Assembly (NCBI GenBank): GCA_044338255.1
Contig: JBIILZ010000154.1
Location: 1 to 7,463, forward strand
Direction of reading: 5' to 3'
DNA: 7,463 nt
Source: CAIUVD01 sp044338255
GTDB lineage: Bacteria > Planctomycetota > UBA11346
In this document: piece by piece, positions 1-6,189 of the stretch
Layout: every line of letters starts with the position of its first letter
How positions within the stretch are numbered: the stretch's first letter is position 1
The notes under the pieces: generated by a model
The model's database searches: none
Told to the model about the DNA's origin: nothing
What the model saw: only the letters and a program-made list of their open reading frames with translations
Position numbers and translations under genes: made by a program

Positions 1-52
1 AACGAGCCCATGTGGCCTATTTCCACCCCAATAAGGGAACCCGATGACCGGA

Positions 53-85
53 GAGCCGTATGCGGGAAAACCGCCCGTACGGTTC
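53..85 (+). ncRNA. group II intron domain V (catalytic hairpin)
   Basis: This is a 33-nt hairpin with a 9-bp lower stem, a two-nucleotide CC bulge and a 4-bp GC upper stem. The AGC triad near its 5' end binds the catalytic metal ions in group II ribozymes. The loop is five bases (GAAAA) rather than a closed GNRA tetraloop, so the receptor contact may be slightly altered. Confidence 0.85.
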
Positions 86-88
86 GGA

Positions 89-125
89 GGGAGGGGCGGC
101 CCGCAAGGGCCGTCCCTACCCCTAT
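89..125 (+). ncRNA. group II intron domain VI with branch-point A118 and 3' splice site
   Basis: A 14-bp helix in two parts (89-91/119-121 and 92-102/107-117) is capped by GCAA. The only unpaired residue on the 3' side is A118, in the canonical bulged branch-point position. The intron boundary is predicted after T125, with the 3' exon starting CCGGAATC at 126. Confidence 0.85.
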
Positions 126-184
126 CCGGAATCGAGCCGACCGAATCTATTCCCGACAGACTCCTAGGCTTCATTCGTTCTTCA

Positions 185-216
185 CACTCCGGTCAAAATC
201 ATCACGGACCGGAGTG
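185..216 (+). promoter_or_regulatory. 10-bp inverted repeat overlapping the kinase ribosome binding site
   Basis: CACTCCGGTC (185-194) and GACCGGAGTG (207-216) are perfect reverse complements separated by 12 AT-rich bases. The right arm contains GGAG (211-214), the only Shine-Dalgarno-like sequence before the ATG at 222, seven bases further on. In RNA the hairpin would bury the ribosome binding site; as DNA the site could be an operator for a dimeric repressor. There is no T-run, so it is not a simple terminator. Confidence 0.6.
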
Positions 217-221
217 ATGAC

Positions 222-3200
222 ATGGATGCCCTGCTTGAGTTGACCTCGTACTGCCCGTTCTGCTTCTCGCCGAGCCAGGACCATACCGGCAAGGTGGTCG
301 CCTGCGCATCCTGTAATCGTCCATTCCTAGCTGTGAATCTGCATAAGAAGGAAACCCGCTGCACGACCACCGGTCTATCCTTGCCGGAGGGAACGGCGCG
401 GATTTCCAGTGCCCTGCATCCGACGATCCACATCGAGGACCTCGCCGCCCACGAAGCTGCCCAGCAGGGGACCGCGGAGTCGTCCTCGCGCGATGACCTG
501 GAATTGGGCAAGGGACGCTATCAGTGCACCGAGGAGCTCGGACGTGGTGGGATGGGCGTGGTGGTGCGTGCGCACGACCGCTCATTGGGTCGCGATGTCG
601 CGATCAAGCTGTTGAAGGATTCGCATCGTCCTGGTCGCCTGCGGCGCTTCCTGCGCGAGGCCCAGATCAGCGGTCAGTTGGCGCATCCCAACATCGTCCC
701 GGTACATGATTTCGGCATCGACGGTACTGGCCGGGTGTATTTCACCATGCAGCTCATCGAAGGTCGGACCCTCGCCGCGCACCTCGATGATCTGCGCGCC
801 GGCAAAGAGGGCATGCCCCTCGGGCGTCTGGTGCGCATCCTGGTGCAGGTGTGCAACGCCATCGAGCTCGCGCATAGCCGCGAAGTCATCCATCGCGATC
901 TCAAGCCTGCCAACATCATGATCGGCTCGTATGGCGAAGTGCTGGTCATGGACTGGGGCCTGGCGCGGGTGATCACGGCGGTCAACGAAGTGACCATCGA
1001 CGGGGTCCATCCGTCGTCGAGCGACGACGATAGCGACCATCCTGATCTGACTATGGAAGGCAGCGTGCTCGGGACGCCCGCCTACATGCCGCCCGAACAG
1101 GCCGAAGGTCGCAATGCCCGTCTCGACGGGCGCAGTGACGTCTATGCTCTCGGCGCGATCCTCTTTGAGCTGCTGACCCTGCGTGCCCCGGCCACCGGCC
1201 GCGATGTGCACGAGGTCCTGCGACAGGTGCGTGCGGGCATCACCGACCTGCCCTCACGGGTGGCACCGGCCGGGCGCCTGGTGCCGCGTGATCTTGAGGC
1301 GGTGGCGATGCGCGCCCTCTCGCGGGCGCCGGCCGAGCGCTATCAGAGCGCCGCCGCCATGGGCCGCGATCTCGAAGCCTGGCTCGATGGCCGGGCGGTG
1401 TCGGCGCGCACGATCCCGCTCGCCGAGATGGTCATGGTCGTCTATCGCCGCCATCGCCTGACGGCGATCGTTTCGGCGACGCTGGGGGCCTTGGCGGTGG
1501 GCGGCCTGACCTATGCCGTGCAGCTCAATCGTACCGCACGTTTCGCCGCCGAAGCCGCCCAGGCGCAGAGCGAGCTTGCGCGCCATGATGCCGACGCGGC
1601 GCGGGCCACCGTCGCCCAGGCGCTGGCCTCCGAACGCGAGCAACGGGTCACTGCCGATCGCGAGCGCTACCTCTCTTCGATCGCTCTTGCCAGCCAGGAA
1701 CTGAGCCAGGAAGACTACGGTGCAGCGGTGTCGGCGCTCGCGAGCTGCCCGGAGAATCTCCGCGACTGGCCGTGGCGGCGCCTGGATCTGCTGACCAAGC
1801 TCGATCTTCTGCGGCGCACCGACGCCCCCGAACCGGGGACCTCGCTGATCGCCCTCGCTGGCGGTCATCTGCTGACCACCAGCCGCGACGGCTACGTGCG
1901 CCTGTATGGCGACGGCCTGCGTCCCGAAGGCGGCTTCCAGGCGCATCGCTCGGCGACCATGACCGCGGCGTTGCTCAACGATGGCCGCATCCTCAGCGGC
2001 GGCGCCGACGGCACCTTGCGTCTGTGGCGCATCGGCAATGAGAATCCCGATCGCATCATGGTCGGGGCGGCGGGGCCGATGGCGAAGGTCCTCACTGACG
2101 GCCATCTCGCGTGGTCGATGACCATTGCCGGCCAGGTCAATGTCTGGGACCTCACCAGCGGCAGCGCTCTGCGCAAAGCCGAGCTTGGCAGCGAGGCCGT
2201 GCTTCTTCAGGAAGGTCCGCAAGTGGTCGCCCGCCGCGCCGATGGCAGCGGGGTGGCCCTCGACGCGCAGGCCGCGCACGAGCTGCCGGCGCCGGTTCCG
2301 GGCTATCGCCTGCTGGCATGGAATTCGGCGGGATGGATCGCCCATCTCGGCACCAAGCTGGCGGTGGTCACCGCCGCCGGACAGTTGACGCCGGTGGCCG
2401 ACCTCGGTCATGCTCCGACGGCGGCGGCGTGGTCGCCTGATGGCAAGCGCATCATGGCCCAGACCGGCCCCAGCGTGCAGATCATCACTCTCGGTCAGCC
2501 GCATCCGCTGCCCATCGTCGGCCATGCTGGGCCGGTGGTGGGCGCGGTCTTCGTCGAAGAGGGCGCGCGCTTGGCGACCTTCGGCGAAGATGGCTCGATC
2601 CGTCTGTGGGACGCCGAGAAACGCCGCGATGTCGATCTCGTGGCAGCGGTGGCGGAAGCCTCGGCGGCAGCGGTCAGCAGCGATGGCGGGCGGGTGGTGT
2701 TGGGGGATCCGAGCGGAGCCGTGGCTTTGGTCGACGTGCGTTCGCGCAGCGTCTTGCGGCGTTGGAATGCCGGCTTTCCGATCACCGCCGCGGCCCTCAG
2801 CGGCGATGGCTCCCTGGTGGCGTTGGCAAGCAAGGACGGCCGCGCTCGGGTGTGGGTCGCGGACTCGGGCTATACGCTGGTGACGCTGCCCAAGACCAAG
2901 ACCGAGATCCGCGCCCTGGCCTTCGGTCTCGACGCGAAGCGCTTGGCGGTGGCGGCCAGCGACGGCCGGGTGCGGGTGCACGAGGTCGCCGATGGCCATG
3001 AAGTGTACACTTGTCACGGACATGCCGGAGCCGTGCCGAATCTGCTCTTCGGGGCTGAGCGTCTGCGTACCGGCGGCGTCGATGGCACGGTGCGTACGTT
3101 CACCGCCCACAATGGTGAACGCATCGCCACCGAGGCTGCGCACGACGAAGCCGTCACCGCCTTGAGCATGACCGCGGATGAGCACCTGTTGGCGACGGCC

Positions 3201-3482
3201 CGTGGAAGGCTGATCGAGATCGGCGTTCCCGGCCAGCCGCCGAGCATCACCCTGCATCTGCTGCAGCCGGTGCAGGCCCTGTGCTTCGCCGCCGATGGCT
3301 CACGGCTGTTCGCGGCCACCAGCGACGGCCTGGTGCGCTGCCTCGATGTCGCCAGCGGCAGGACCTTGCTGAGCACCAGCGCGCTGCCGGCTCCGGCGAC
3401 GGTGCTGCAGGCCGCCGGCACCCGCGATCTGATCGCGGTCCTGCGCGATGGCTCGGTGGCCTTGCTGCCGGCGAGCCGCTGA
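222..3482 (+). CDS. membrane Ser/Thr protein kinase (Hanks type) with N-terminal zinc ribbon and C-terminal double WD40-like propeller
   Basis: This 1086-aa protein should phosphorylate Ser/Thr of unknown targets. A zinc ribbon opens it (C11-P-F-C14, C28-A-S-C31). The kinase domain spans about 99-388: glycine loop GRGGMG (107-112), VAIK Lys129, helix C Glu146, HRDLKPAN (224-231, catalytic Asp226), DWG in place of DFG (244-246), GTPAYMPPE (284-292, PPE replacing APE), Asp306 and Arg373. All catalytic residues are present, so it should be active. The activation segment carries an acidic Ser/Asp stretch (265-272). A transmembrane helix lies at about 413-433, then an Ala/Glu-rich coiled coil (about 437-482) and the motif LRDWPWRRL (513-521) typical of planctomycete kinase-WD40 proteins. 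From about 540 to the end, degenerate WD40 blades repeat (for example SGGADGTLRLW ending at W602, and GEDGSIRLWD around W796); I count about 14, enough for two seven-bladed propellers. The kinase is predicted cytoplasmic and the propellers periplasmic. ATG 222 is chosen for GGAG at 211-214. Confidence 0.93.
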   Translation: MDALLELTSYCPFCFSPSQDHTGKVVACASCNRPFLAVNLHKKETRCTTTGLSLPEGTARISSALHPTIHIEDLAAHEAAQQGTAESSSRDDLELGKGRYQCTEELGRGGMGVVVRAHDRSLGRDVAIKLLKDSHRPGRLRRFLREAQISGQLAHPNIVPVHDFGIDGTGRVYFTMQLIEGRTLAAHLDDLRAGKEGMPLGRLVRILVQVCNAIELAHSREVIHRDLKPANIMIGSYGEVLVMDWGLARVITAVNEVTIDGVHPSSSDDDSDHPDLTMEGSVLGTPAYMPPEQAEGRNARLDGRSDVYALGAILFELLTLRAPATGRDVHEVLRQVRAGITDLPSRVAPAGRLVPRDLEAVAMRALSRAPAERYQSAAAMGRDLEAWLDGRAVSARTIPLAEMVMVVYRRHRLTAIVSATLGALAVGGLTYAVQLNRTARFAAEAAQAQSELARHDADAARATVAQALASEREQRVTADRERYLSSIALASQELSQEDYGAAVSALASCPENLRDWPWRRLDLLTKLDLLRRTDAPEPGTSLIALAGGHLLTTSRDGYVRLYGDGLRPEGGFQAHRSATMTAALLNDGRILSGGADGTLRLWRIGNENPDRIMVGAAGPMAKVLTDGHLAWSMTIAGQVNVWDLTSGSALRKAELGSEAVLLQEGPQVVARRADGSGVALDAQAAHELPAPVPGYRLLAWNSAGWIAHLGTKLAVVTAAGQLTPVADLGHAPTAAAWSPDGKRIMAQTGPSVQIITLGQPHPLPIVGHAGPVVGAVFVEEGARLATFGEDGSIRLWDAEKRRDVDLVAAVAEASAAAVSSDGGRVVLGDPSGAVALVDVRSRSVLRRWNAGFPITAAALSGDGSLVALASKDGRARVWVADSGYTLVTLPKTKTEIRALAFGLDAKRLAVAASDGRVRVHEVADGHEVYTCHGHAGAVPNLLFGAERLRTGGVDGTVRTFTAHNGERIATEAAHDEAVTALSMTADEHLLATARGRLIEIGVPGQPPSITLHLLQPVQALCFAADGSRLFAATSDGLVRCLDVASGRTLLSTSALPAPATVLQAAGTRDLIAVLRDGSVALLPASR

Positions 3483-3508
3483 GGTCTCGGCAGAATCATG
3501 GGCTGTGT

Positions 3509-3547
3509 GGCAGTCGTCTTTGGCAGTCGTCTTTGGTAGTAGTCTTT
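3509..3547. repeat. three tandem copies of a 13-bp unit
   Basis: GGCAGTCGTCTTT occurs at 3509-3521 and again without change at 3522-3534. A third copy, GGTAGTAGTCTTT (3535-3547), differs at two positions. The array starts 26 bases after the kinase stop codon and fills part of the spacer before the next gene. The unit is not a multiple of three and lies outside any gene. No function is evident; it may be replication slippage or a reiterated binding site. Confidence 0.85.
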
Positions 3548-3621
3548 GTCAGCCTGAACGTTTCCAGCCGCCACCACGGTTGCTGCTTCCTTGCGCGATA
3601 GCGCTGTAAAAATACTTGCCT

Positions 3622-4008
3622 ATGCCAACTCTTTCCATCTGTGCCGGACTCCTTCTTGTGGCGATCGGCATCGCCGGATTCATGGCCACGGGAAGGACGC
3701 ATTTCACCGCGTTGATTCCCTGCGCCCTGGGTGACCTGCTGTTGTTCATGGGGGTGTTGACGCTGATCCGGCCCGCGTGGCGCAGGCATACCATGCATGT
3801 TGCCGCCACCGTCGCGCTGCTCGGCGTACTCGGATCTGCCGGCGGCACCGTGAAACTCATCCGCTGGCTGGCGGGCACCGCTCCCGAGCATCCGGTTGCG
3901 GTCCTCGCGCAATCGGGGACGTGCGTGGTCTGCGCGATCTTCCTGGTTTTTGCCGTGCGCTCGTTCATCGCTGCCAAGCGTGCCCGGAAATTGGCTTCGG
4001 CCGCGTGA
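3622..4008 (+). CDS. small four-helix membrane protein of unknown function
   Basis: This is a predicted 128-aa inner-membrane protein. Hydrophobic segments lie at about 4-22, 29-49, 60-75 and 92-112, with a basic loop after the second helix (RPAWRRHTMH, 50-59) and a basic C-terminal tail (KRARK, 119-123), which suggests both are cytoplasmic. A Thr/Gly turn (ATGRTHFTALIP, 22-33) joins helices 1 and 2. The layout resembles small hypothetical membrane proteins I associate with PVC bacteria, but I cannot name the family or a function. The start is uncertain: ATG 3622 is preferred, TTG 3616 in the same frame would add two residues, and neither has a visible Shine-Dalgarno sequence. It sits 139 bases after the kinase gene and 137 before the hydrolase, so co-transcription is possible but not shown. 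Confidence 0.75.
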   Translation: MPTLSICAGLLLVAIGIAGFMATGRTHFTALIPCALGDLLLFMGVLTLIRPAWRRHTMHVAATVALLGVLGSAGGTVKLIRWLAGTAPEHPVAVLAQSGTCVVCAIFLVFAVRSFIAAKRARKLASAA

Positions 4009-4136
4009 GAGCGCCAGGTCTCGACGACTACTCTCATCGAAGACATTCGAGCAGAAAAGATATTCACGCGTCCACCGGTATCATGGCGTGAGGCAAAACC
4101 CGTACACGCTGACTCTGCGGGGATGATGCTCGCACC

Positions 4137-4142
4137 GGGAGG
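4137..4142 (+). promoter_or_regulatory. strong Shine-Dalgarno GGGAGG of the hydrolase gene
   Basis: GGGAGG ends only three bases before ATG 4146. It is the best Shine-Dalgarno match in the region and fixes the start of the GH16 gene, although the spacing is short. Confidence 0.6.
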
Positions 4143-4145
4143 ATC

Positions 4146-5465
4146 ATGCGTATCGAAGTGGTTTCCTGGTGTGGCCGCATCGTCGCGGTGCTGATCGGTA
4201 CGACCTGCGGTGCGCTGGCAACCGAGGGGGTTGACCCTCCTGCGCCTGTGCCTCAGACGCTGTCATCGGAGTCGATGCTCCCCGGCGGCAGCGAGCGCTG
4301 GAAGTTGGTCTGGGACGAGGATTTCACCGGCGTCGACGCGGACCTCGATCAGCGCGGGGTCGCCCAGAATAGCGCCAACACGCACATCCTGTGCAGCCGC
4401 TGGCGCGAGAACGTGGTGATGGCCGATGGACTGCTGACGCTGACCAACCGCAAGCAGCAGCGCGGTGGTCAGGAATGGACCTCCGGCAGCATCACCTCCA
4501 AGAAGCAGTTCCTTTATAGCTACTTCGAGTGCCGCTATCGCTACGCCGCCGCGACCGGGACCAACAATGCGTTCTGGCTGATGCCCAGCATCCCCGTGGT
4601 GAGTCCGTAGAAGAAATTCGAAATCGACATCAACGAAGGTCACTATCCCAACGAGATCGCCACCAACATCCACAACTGGAGCGATGTCCGGGAGGAGCAT
4701 GGAGCGAAAACGCATCCCATGGCCCCGCGCACTTTCCGCATCGGCGCCAACCCGGAATTCTCACTCACGCTCGAGACGCCGATCACCACCCGAAAGCTCC
4801 GTCTGGTCGGACTTGAGCGTCGGCCAATCCCCATTCATCTCCGCGAATTCCAGGCTTTCGCTCCGGCCAAGGTCACTCCTGCTTCGACGGCCATCGCCAG
4901 CTCGGGCACCAGCGAGAGCGCGAATCTCATTCGCGATCCACGTACCAGAATCACCGTCAGAGGAAGCATCAGCGACCAAGCGCCATCCGCTGCCAAGGCT
5001 GCGGATGGCCGACTTGATAGTGAGTGGGTATCGCAGCGTGAAGGCGACAAATGGATCCAGTTCGAGTTCGCCGAGCCGCGGGCGATCGGCAATCTCCAGT
5101 TCGATAGTGGCTATCTGCTTGCCGGTCGCGGCCAGGAAGTGAGCGGAATACTCGATCAGTTCGCTCTTCAGTACGAGCACAACGGCCAGTGGCAGGATCT
5201 CGCCAATTCTACCACCCGCGCCGACAAGCTCGACCTCTCCCGGGAATTCCACCTCTACGGCCTGGAGTGGACCGCCGATGAACTGGTGTTCTTTTTCGAC
5301 GGCAAGGAATTGCGGCGGGTGAAGAATGAGTTCTGCCATAGCCCGGCAGCGGTGTGGCTGAGTTTGGCGATCATCGCCTGGGCGGGCCCGATCACGCCGG
5401 CCATGGATGGCACGGCGATGGTCGTCGACCGTGTGCGAGTGTACGAGGCGCACCCCGCACGCTGA
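4146..5465 (+). pseudogene. secreted GH16-family glycoside hydrolase with inserted discoidin-like domain, interrupted by an in-frame TAG
   Basis: The frame runs for 439 codons but has a TAG at codon 155 (4608-4610); the pieces are 154 codons (4146-4607) and 284 codons (4611-5462). Residues 1-25 are a signal peptide ending ALA before TEG. Laminarinase-like GH16 signatures follow: WKLVWDEDF (52-60), SGSITSKKQF, YFECRYRY and NAFWLMP. After the stop come the catalytic motif EIDINE (E159, D161, E164), then HYPNEIATNIHNW (to 178), and near the C-terminus FHLYGLEW (368-375), FFFDGKELRRVKN and DRVRVYE. An insert at about 196-356 splits the GH16 fold; it carries discoidin (F5/8 type C) features, IHLREFQAFAP (230-240) and ADGRLDSEWVS through WIQFEF to W349. 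It should be exported and cleave a beta-glucan or galactan. Terminated at TAG, the product lacks the active site. The rest has no other stop or frameshift, so this is a recent nonsense mutation, readthrough, or sequencing error. M192 (ATG 4719) is an in-frame restart candidate without a convincing Shine-Dalgarno. Confidence 0.82.
4608..4610 (+). other. in-frame amber codon just before the GH16 catalytic motif
   Basis: The reading frame is GTG AGT CCG TAG AAG AAA TTC GAA ATC GAC: GH16 sequence on both sides of the TAG is in the same frame. One base change (for example GAG, AAG or CAG to TAG) would explain it. It falls four codons before the presumed nucleophile Glu159. Confidence 0.9.
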
Positions 5466-5552
5466 ACCCGCAGGGGGTCAGGGCAACTGCGTCCGCCCGC
5501 CTTGTCGCCTTGGATATGCCTCACGATACCTTCTCCATCCTCGGGCGCCTAT

Positions 5553-5576
5553 CTTCGACAGGCTCGGTGAACCACG
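5553..5576. repeat. possible dispersed intergenic repeat arm (CTTCGACAGGCTCGGTGAAC type)
   Basis: The string CTTCGACAGGCTCGGTGAAC resembles a short dispersed motif (CTTCGACAGGCTCAG...) that I recall from intergenic DNA of many unrelated bacteria, often as one arm of a palindrome. No second arm is found here. The call rests on recall, not on repetition inside this window. Confidence 0.25.
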
Positions 5577-5594
5577 TTGATCTCCATAGCACGG

Positions 5595-5693
5595 TTAGTT
5601 GAGTTACTGGTTTATCAGGAGCAGGTACATCATGATTGGTCCGGGCTGTTTAAACGAACATTAGTTGATTTCGGATTGCCGTTGAGGAGCAGG
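5595..5693. repeat. pair of composite direct repeats TTAGTTGA ... AGGAGCAGG
   Basis: TTAGTTGA occurs at 5595-5602 and 5661-5668, and AGGAGCAGG at 5617-5625 and 5685-5693. Order and orientation are the same, with 14 and 16 bases between the two blocks. The blocks repeat at 66- and 68-base offsets, suggesting one degenerate duplication or two copies of a bipartite site. Sequence between and beyond the blocks is not clearly conserved. Confidence 0.5.
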
Positions 5694-5825
5694 CGGTTTA
5701 GGCGCCGGCTGGGGGGCTGCGCGGGAGTAGCTCTGTGGTCGTTGCCAACGGAATGCCGGATCCGAGTATCCGCGCGTCATCCGCGATCTGTTCAACCGAC
5801 TCACTCTGCCCGCGAAATTCTCCCT

Positions 5826-6188
5826 ATGACTACCGGATTCGAGATCTTCTCTCTGTGCATCCTCGGCCTCGGTCTGACCATGGTGGTCTACGCCATGGTC
5901 TGGTTGCACGGCATTCCGCATCACATCGCCGAAGCCAACGACCACCCGCACAAGCGCATCATCCATCACGCCTGCTGGCTGAGCCTGTTCACCCTGCATG
6001 CGATCTGGCCCCTGGTTTACCTGTGGTCGGTAATGCCCCGCCAGCGTTTGACGGTGGCGGTCGAACATCCCGAGCAGGATAAGTTGAAGGCGCGGTTGGA
6101 TGAGCTCGAACGGCGCCTCGCGTCATCAACGATGGCATCGCCACCGCCTCCGGCACCGATCGAAGCCTCAGTGAAGGTAGGAGCCTGA
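5826..6188 (+). CDS. yiaW: DUF3302 family small inner-membrane protein (YiaW-like)
   Basis: This 120-aa protein resembles E. coli YiaW (107 aa by recall) along its length. It has an N-terminal helix (about 7-27, ending VWLHGIPHHIA), a polar His-rich loop (NDHPHKRIIHHACW, 38-51), and a second helix with the conserved SLFTLHAIWPLVYLW (53-67). It ends in a short predicted coiled coil (about 83-103, DKLKARLDELERRL) and a Pro/Ala tail. The family has no known biochemical activity; in E. coli its gene sits beside yiaV, a membrane fusion protein, and the same order occurs here with one base between stop and start, so a joint role in an envelope or export complex is inferred. ATG 5826 fits the family's N-terminus. 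It lacks a Shine-Dalgarno sequence, so translation may be weak, leaderless, or start elsewhere. Confidence 0.85.
   Translation: MTTGFEIFSLCILGLGLTMVVYAMVWLHGIPHHIAEANDHPHKRIIHHACWLSLFTLHAIWPLVYLWSVMPRQRLTVAVEHPEQDKLKARLDELERRLASSTMASPPPPAPIEASVKVGA
6179..6183 (+). promoter_or_regulatory. Shine-Dalgarno AGGAG of the yiaV-like gene, inside the end of the yiaW-like gene
   Basis: AGGAG lies six bases before ATG 6190 and within the last codons of the preceding gene. This spacing is optimal and supports translational coupling of the pair. Confidence 0.75.
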
Positions 6189-6189
6189 C

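Larger units (their letters stand above)
1..125 (+). mobile_element. 3' end of a group II intron (domains V and VI), 5' part outside the window
   Basis: Positions 53-85 fold as a group II domain V. GAGCCGTAT (53-61) pairs with GTACGGTTC (77-85), followed by a two-base bulge (CC, 75-76), an upper stem GCGG/CCGC (62-65/71-74) and a GAAAA cap. The AGC catalytic triad sits at 54-56. After a 3-nt linker, 89-121 form domain VI: G89-G91 pair with C119-C121, and an 11-bp stem 92-102/107-117 is closed by a GCAA tetraloop (103-106). A118 is bulged as the lariat branch point. The intron should end at AT, position 125, seven bases after the branch A, matching the usual AY end. The domain V cap is one base shorter than the usual 34-nt form. 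Bases 1-52 are probably the end of domain IV; one frame is open from position 3 to a TGA at 45-47 and could be the last codons of the intron-encoded reverse transcriptase, but this cannot be shown. Confidence 0.88.
5466..5825. other. 360-nt intergenic region with direct repeats, no convincing gene
   Basis: No convincing coding sequence is seen. An open frame continues upstream from the next gene to an ATG at 5577, but its 83 extra residues are Arg-rich and unlike any membrane-protein N-terminus, so I do not accept it. The central part (about 5580-5680) is richer in AT than its surroundings and contains the palindrome GTTTAAAC (about 5648-5655). A ten-codon ORF (5632-5664, MIGPGCLNEH) follows AGGAG at 5617-5621 with a loose 10-nt spacing and could be a leader peptide, but this is weak. 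No -35/-10 pair for the downstream yiaWV-like genes was convincing. Confidence 0.6.

Noticed and set aside
194..199. CAAAAT as a -10 element for the kinase gene
   Set aside because: The hexamer 17 bases upstream (TCATTC) does not resemble a -35, and the site lies in the loop of the inverted repeat.
10..243. 77-codon open frame covering the intron end and kinase leader
   Set aside because: It reads through domain V and VI structure; the product is Arg/Pro-rich without features.
1254..3257. Long open frame on the minus strand (667 codons) inside the kinase gene
   Set aside because: It is the complement of a GC-rich coding sequence; the translation is low-complexity (His/Arg/Gly/Ala-rich) with no domain, while the plus-strand product has clear kinase and propeller motifs.
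3593..3604. GCGC-GATA-GCGC hairpin as terminator of the kinase gene
   Set aside because: Only four base pairs, and no T-run follows on the plus strand.
4018..4044. Imperfect hairpin GTCTCGA/TCGAAGAC after the four-helix protein gene
   Set aside because: It needs a bulge, has an 11-12-base loop, and is followed by A/G-rich sequence rather than T.
4079..4084. TATCAT as a -10 element for the GH16 gene
   Set aside because: It matches five of six positions, but no -35-like sequence or TG extension lies at a suitable distance.
4608..4610. TAG as a pyrrolysine or other recoding site
   Set aside because: GH16 enzymes are not known to use pyrrolysine, no stem-loop or suppressor is visible here, and a single nonsense change or sequencing error is simpler.
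5577..5825. 83-codon N-terminal extension of the YiaW-like gene from ATG 5577
   Set aside because: The extra residues are Arg-rich and unrelated to the family, and the homologous protein begins with the first helix right after ATG 5826.
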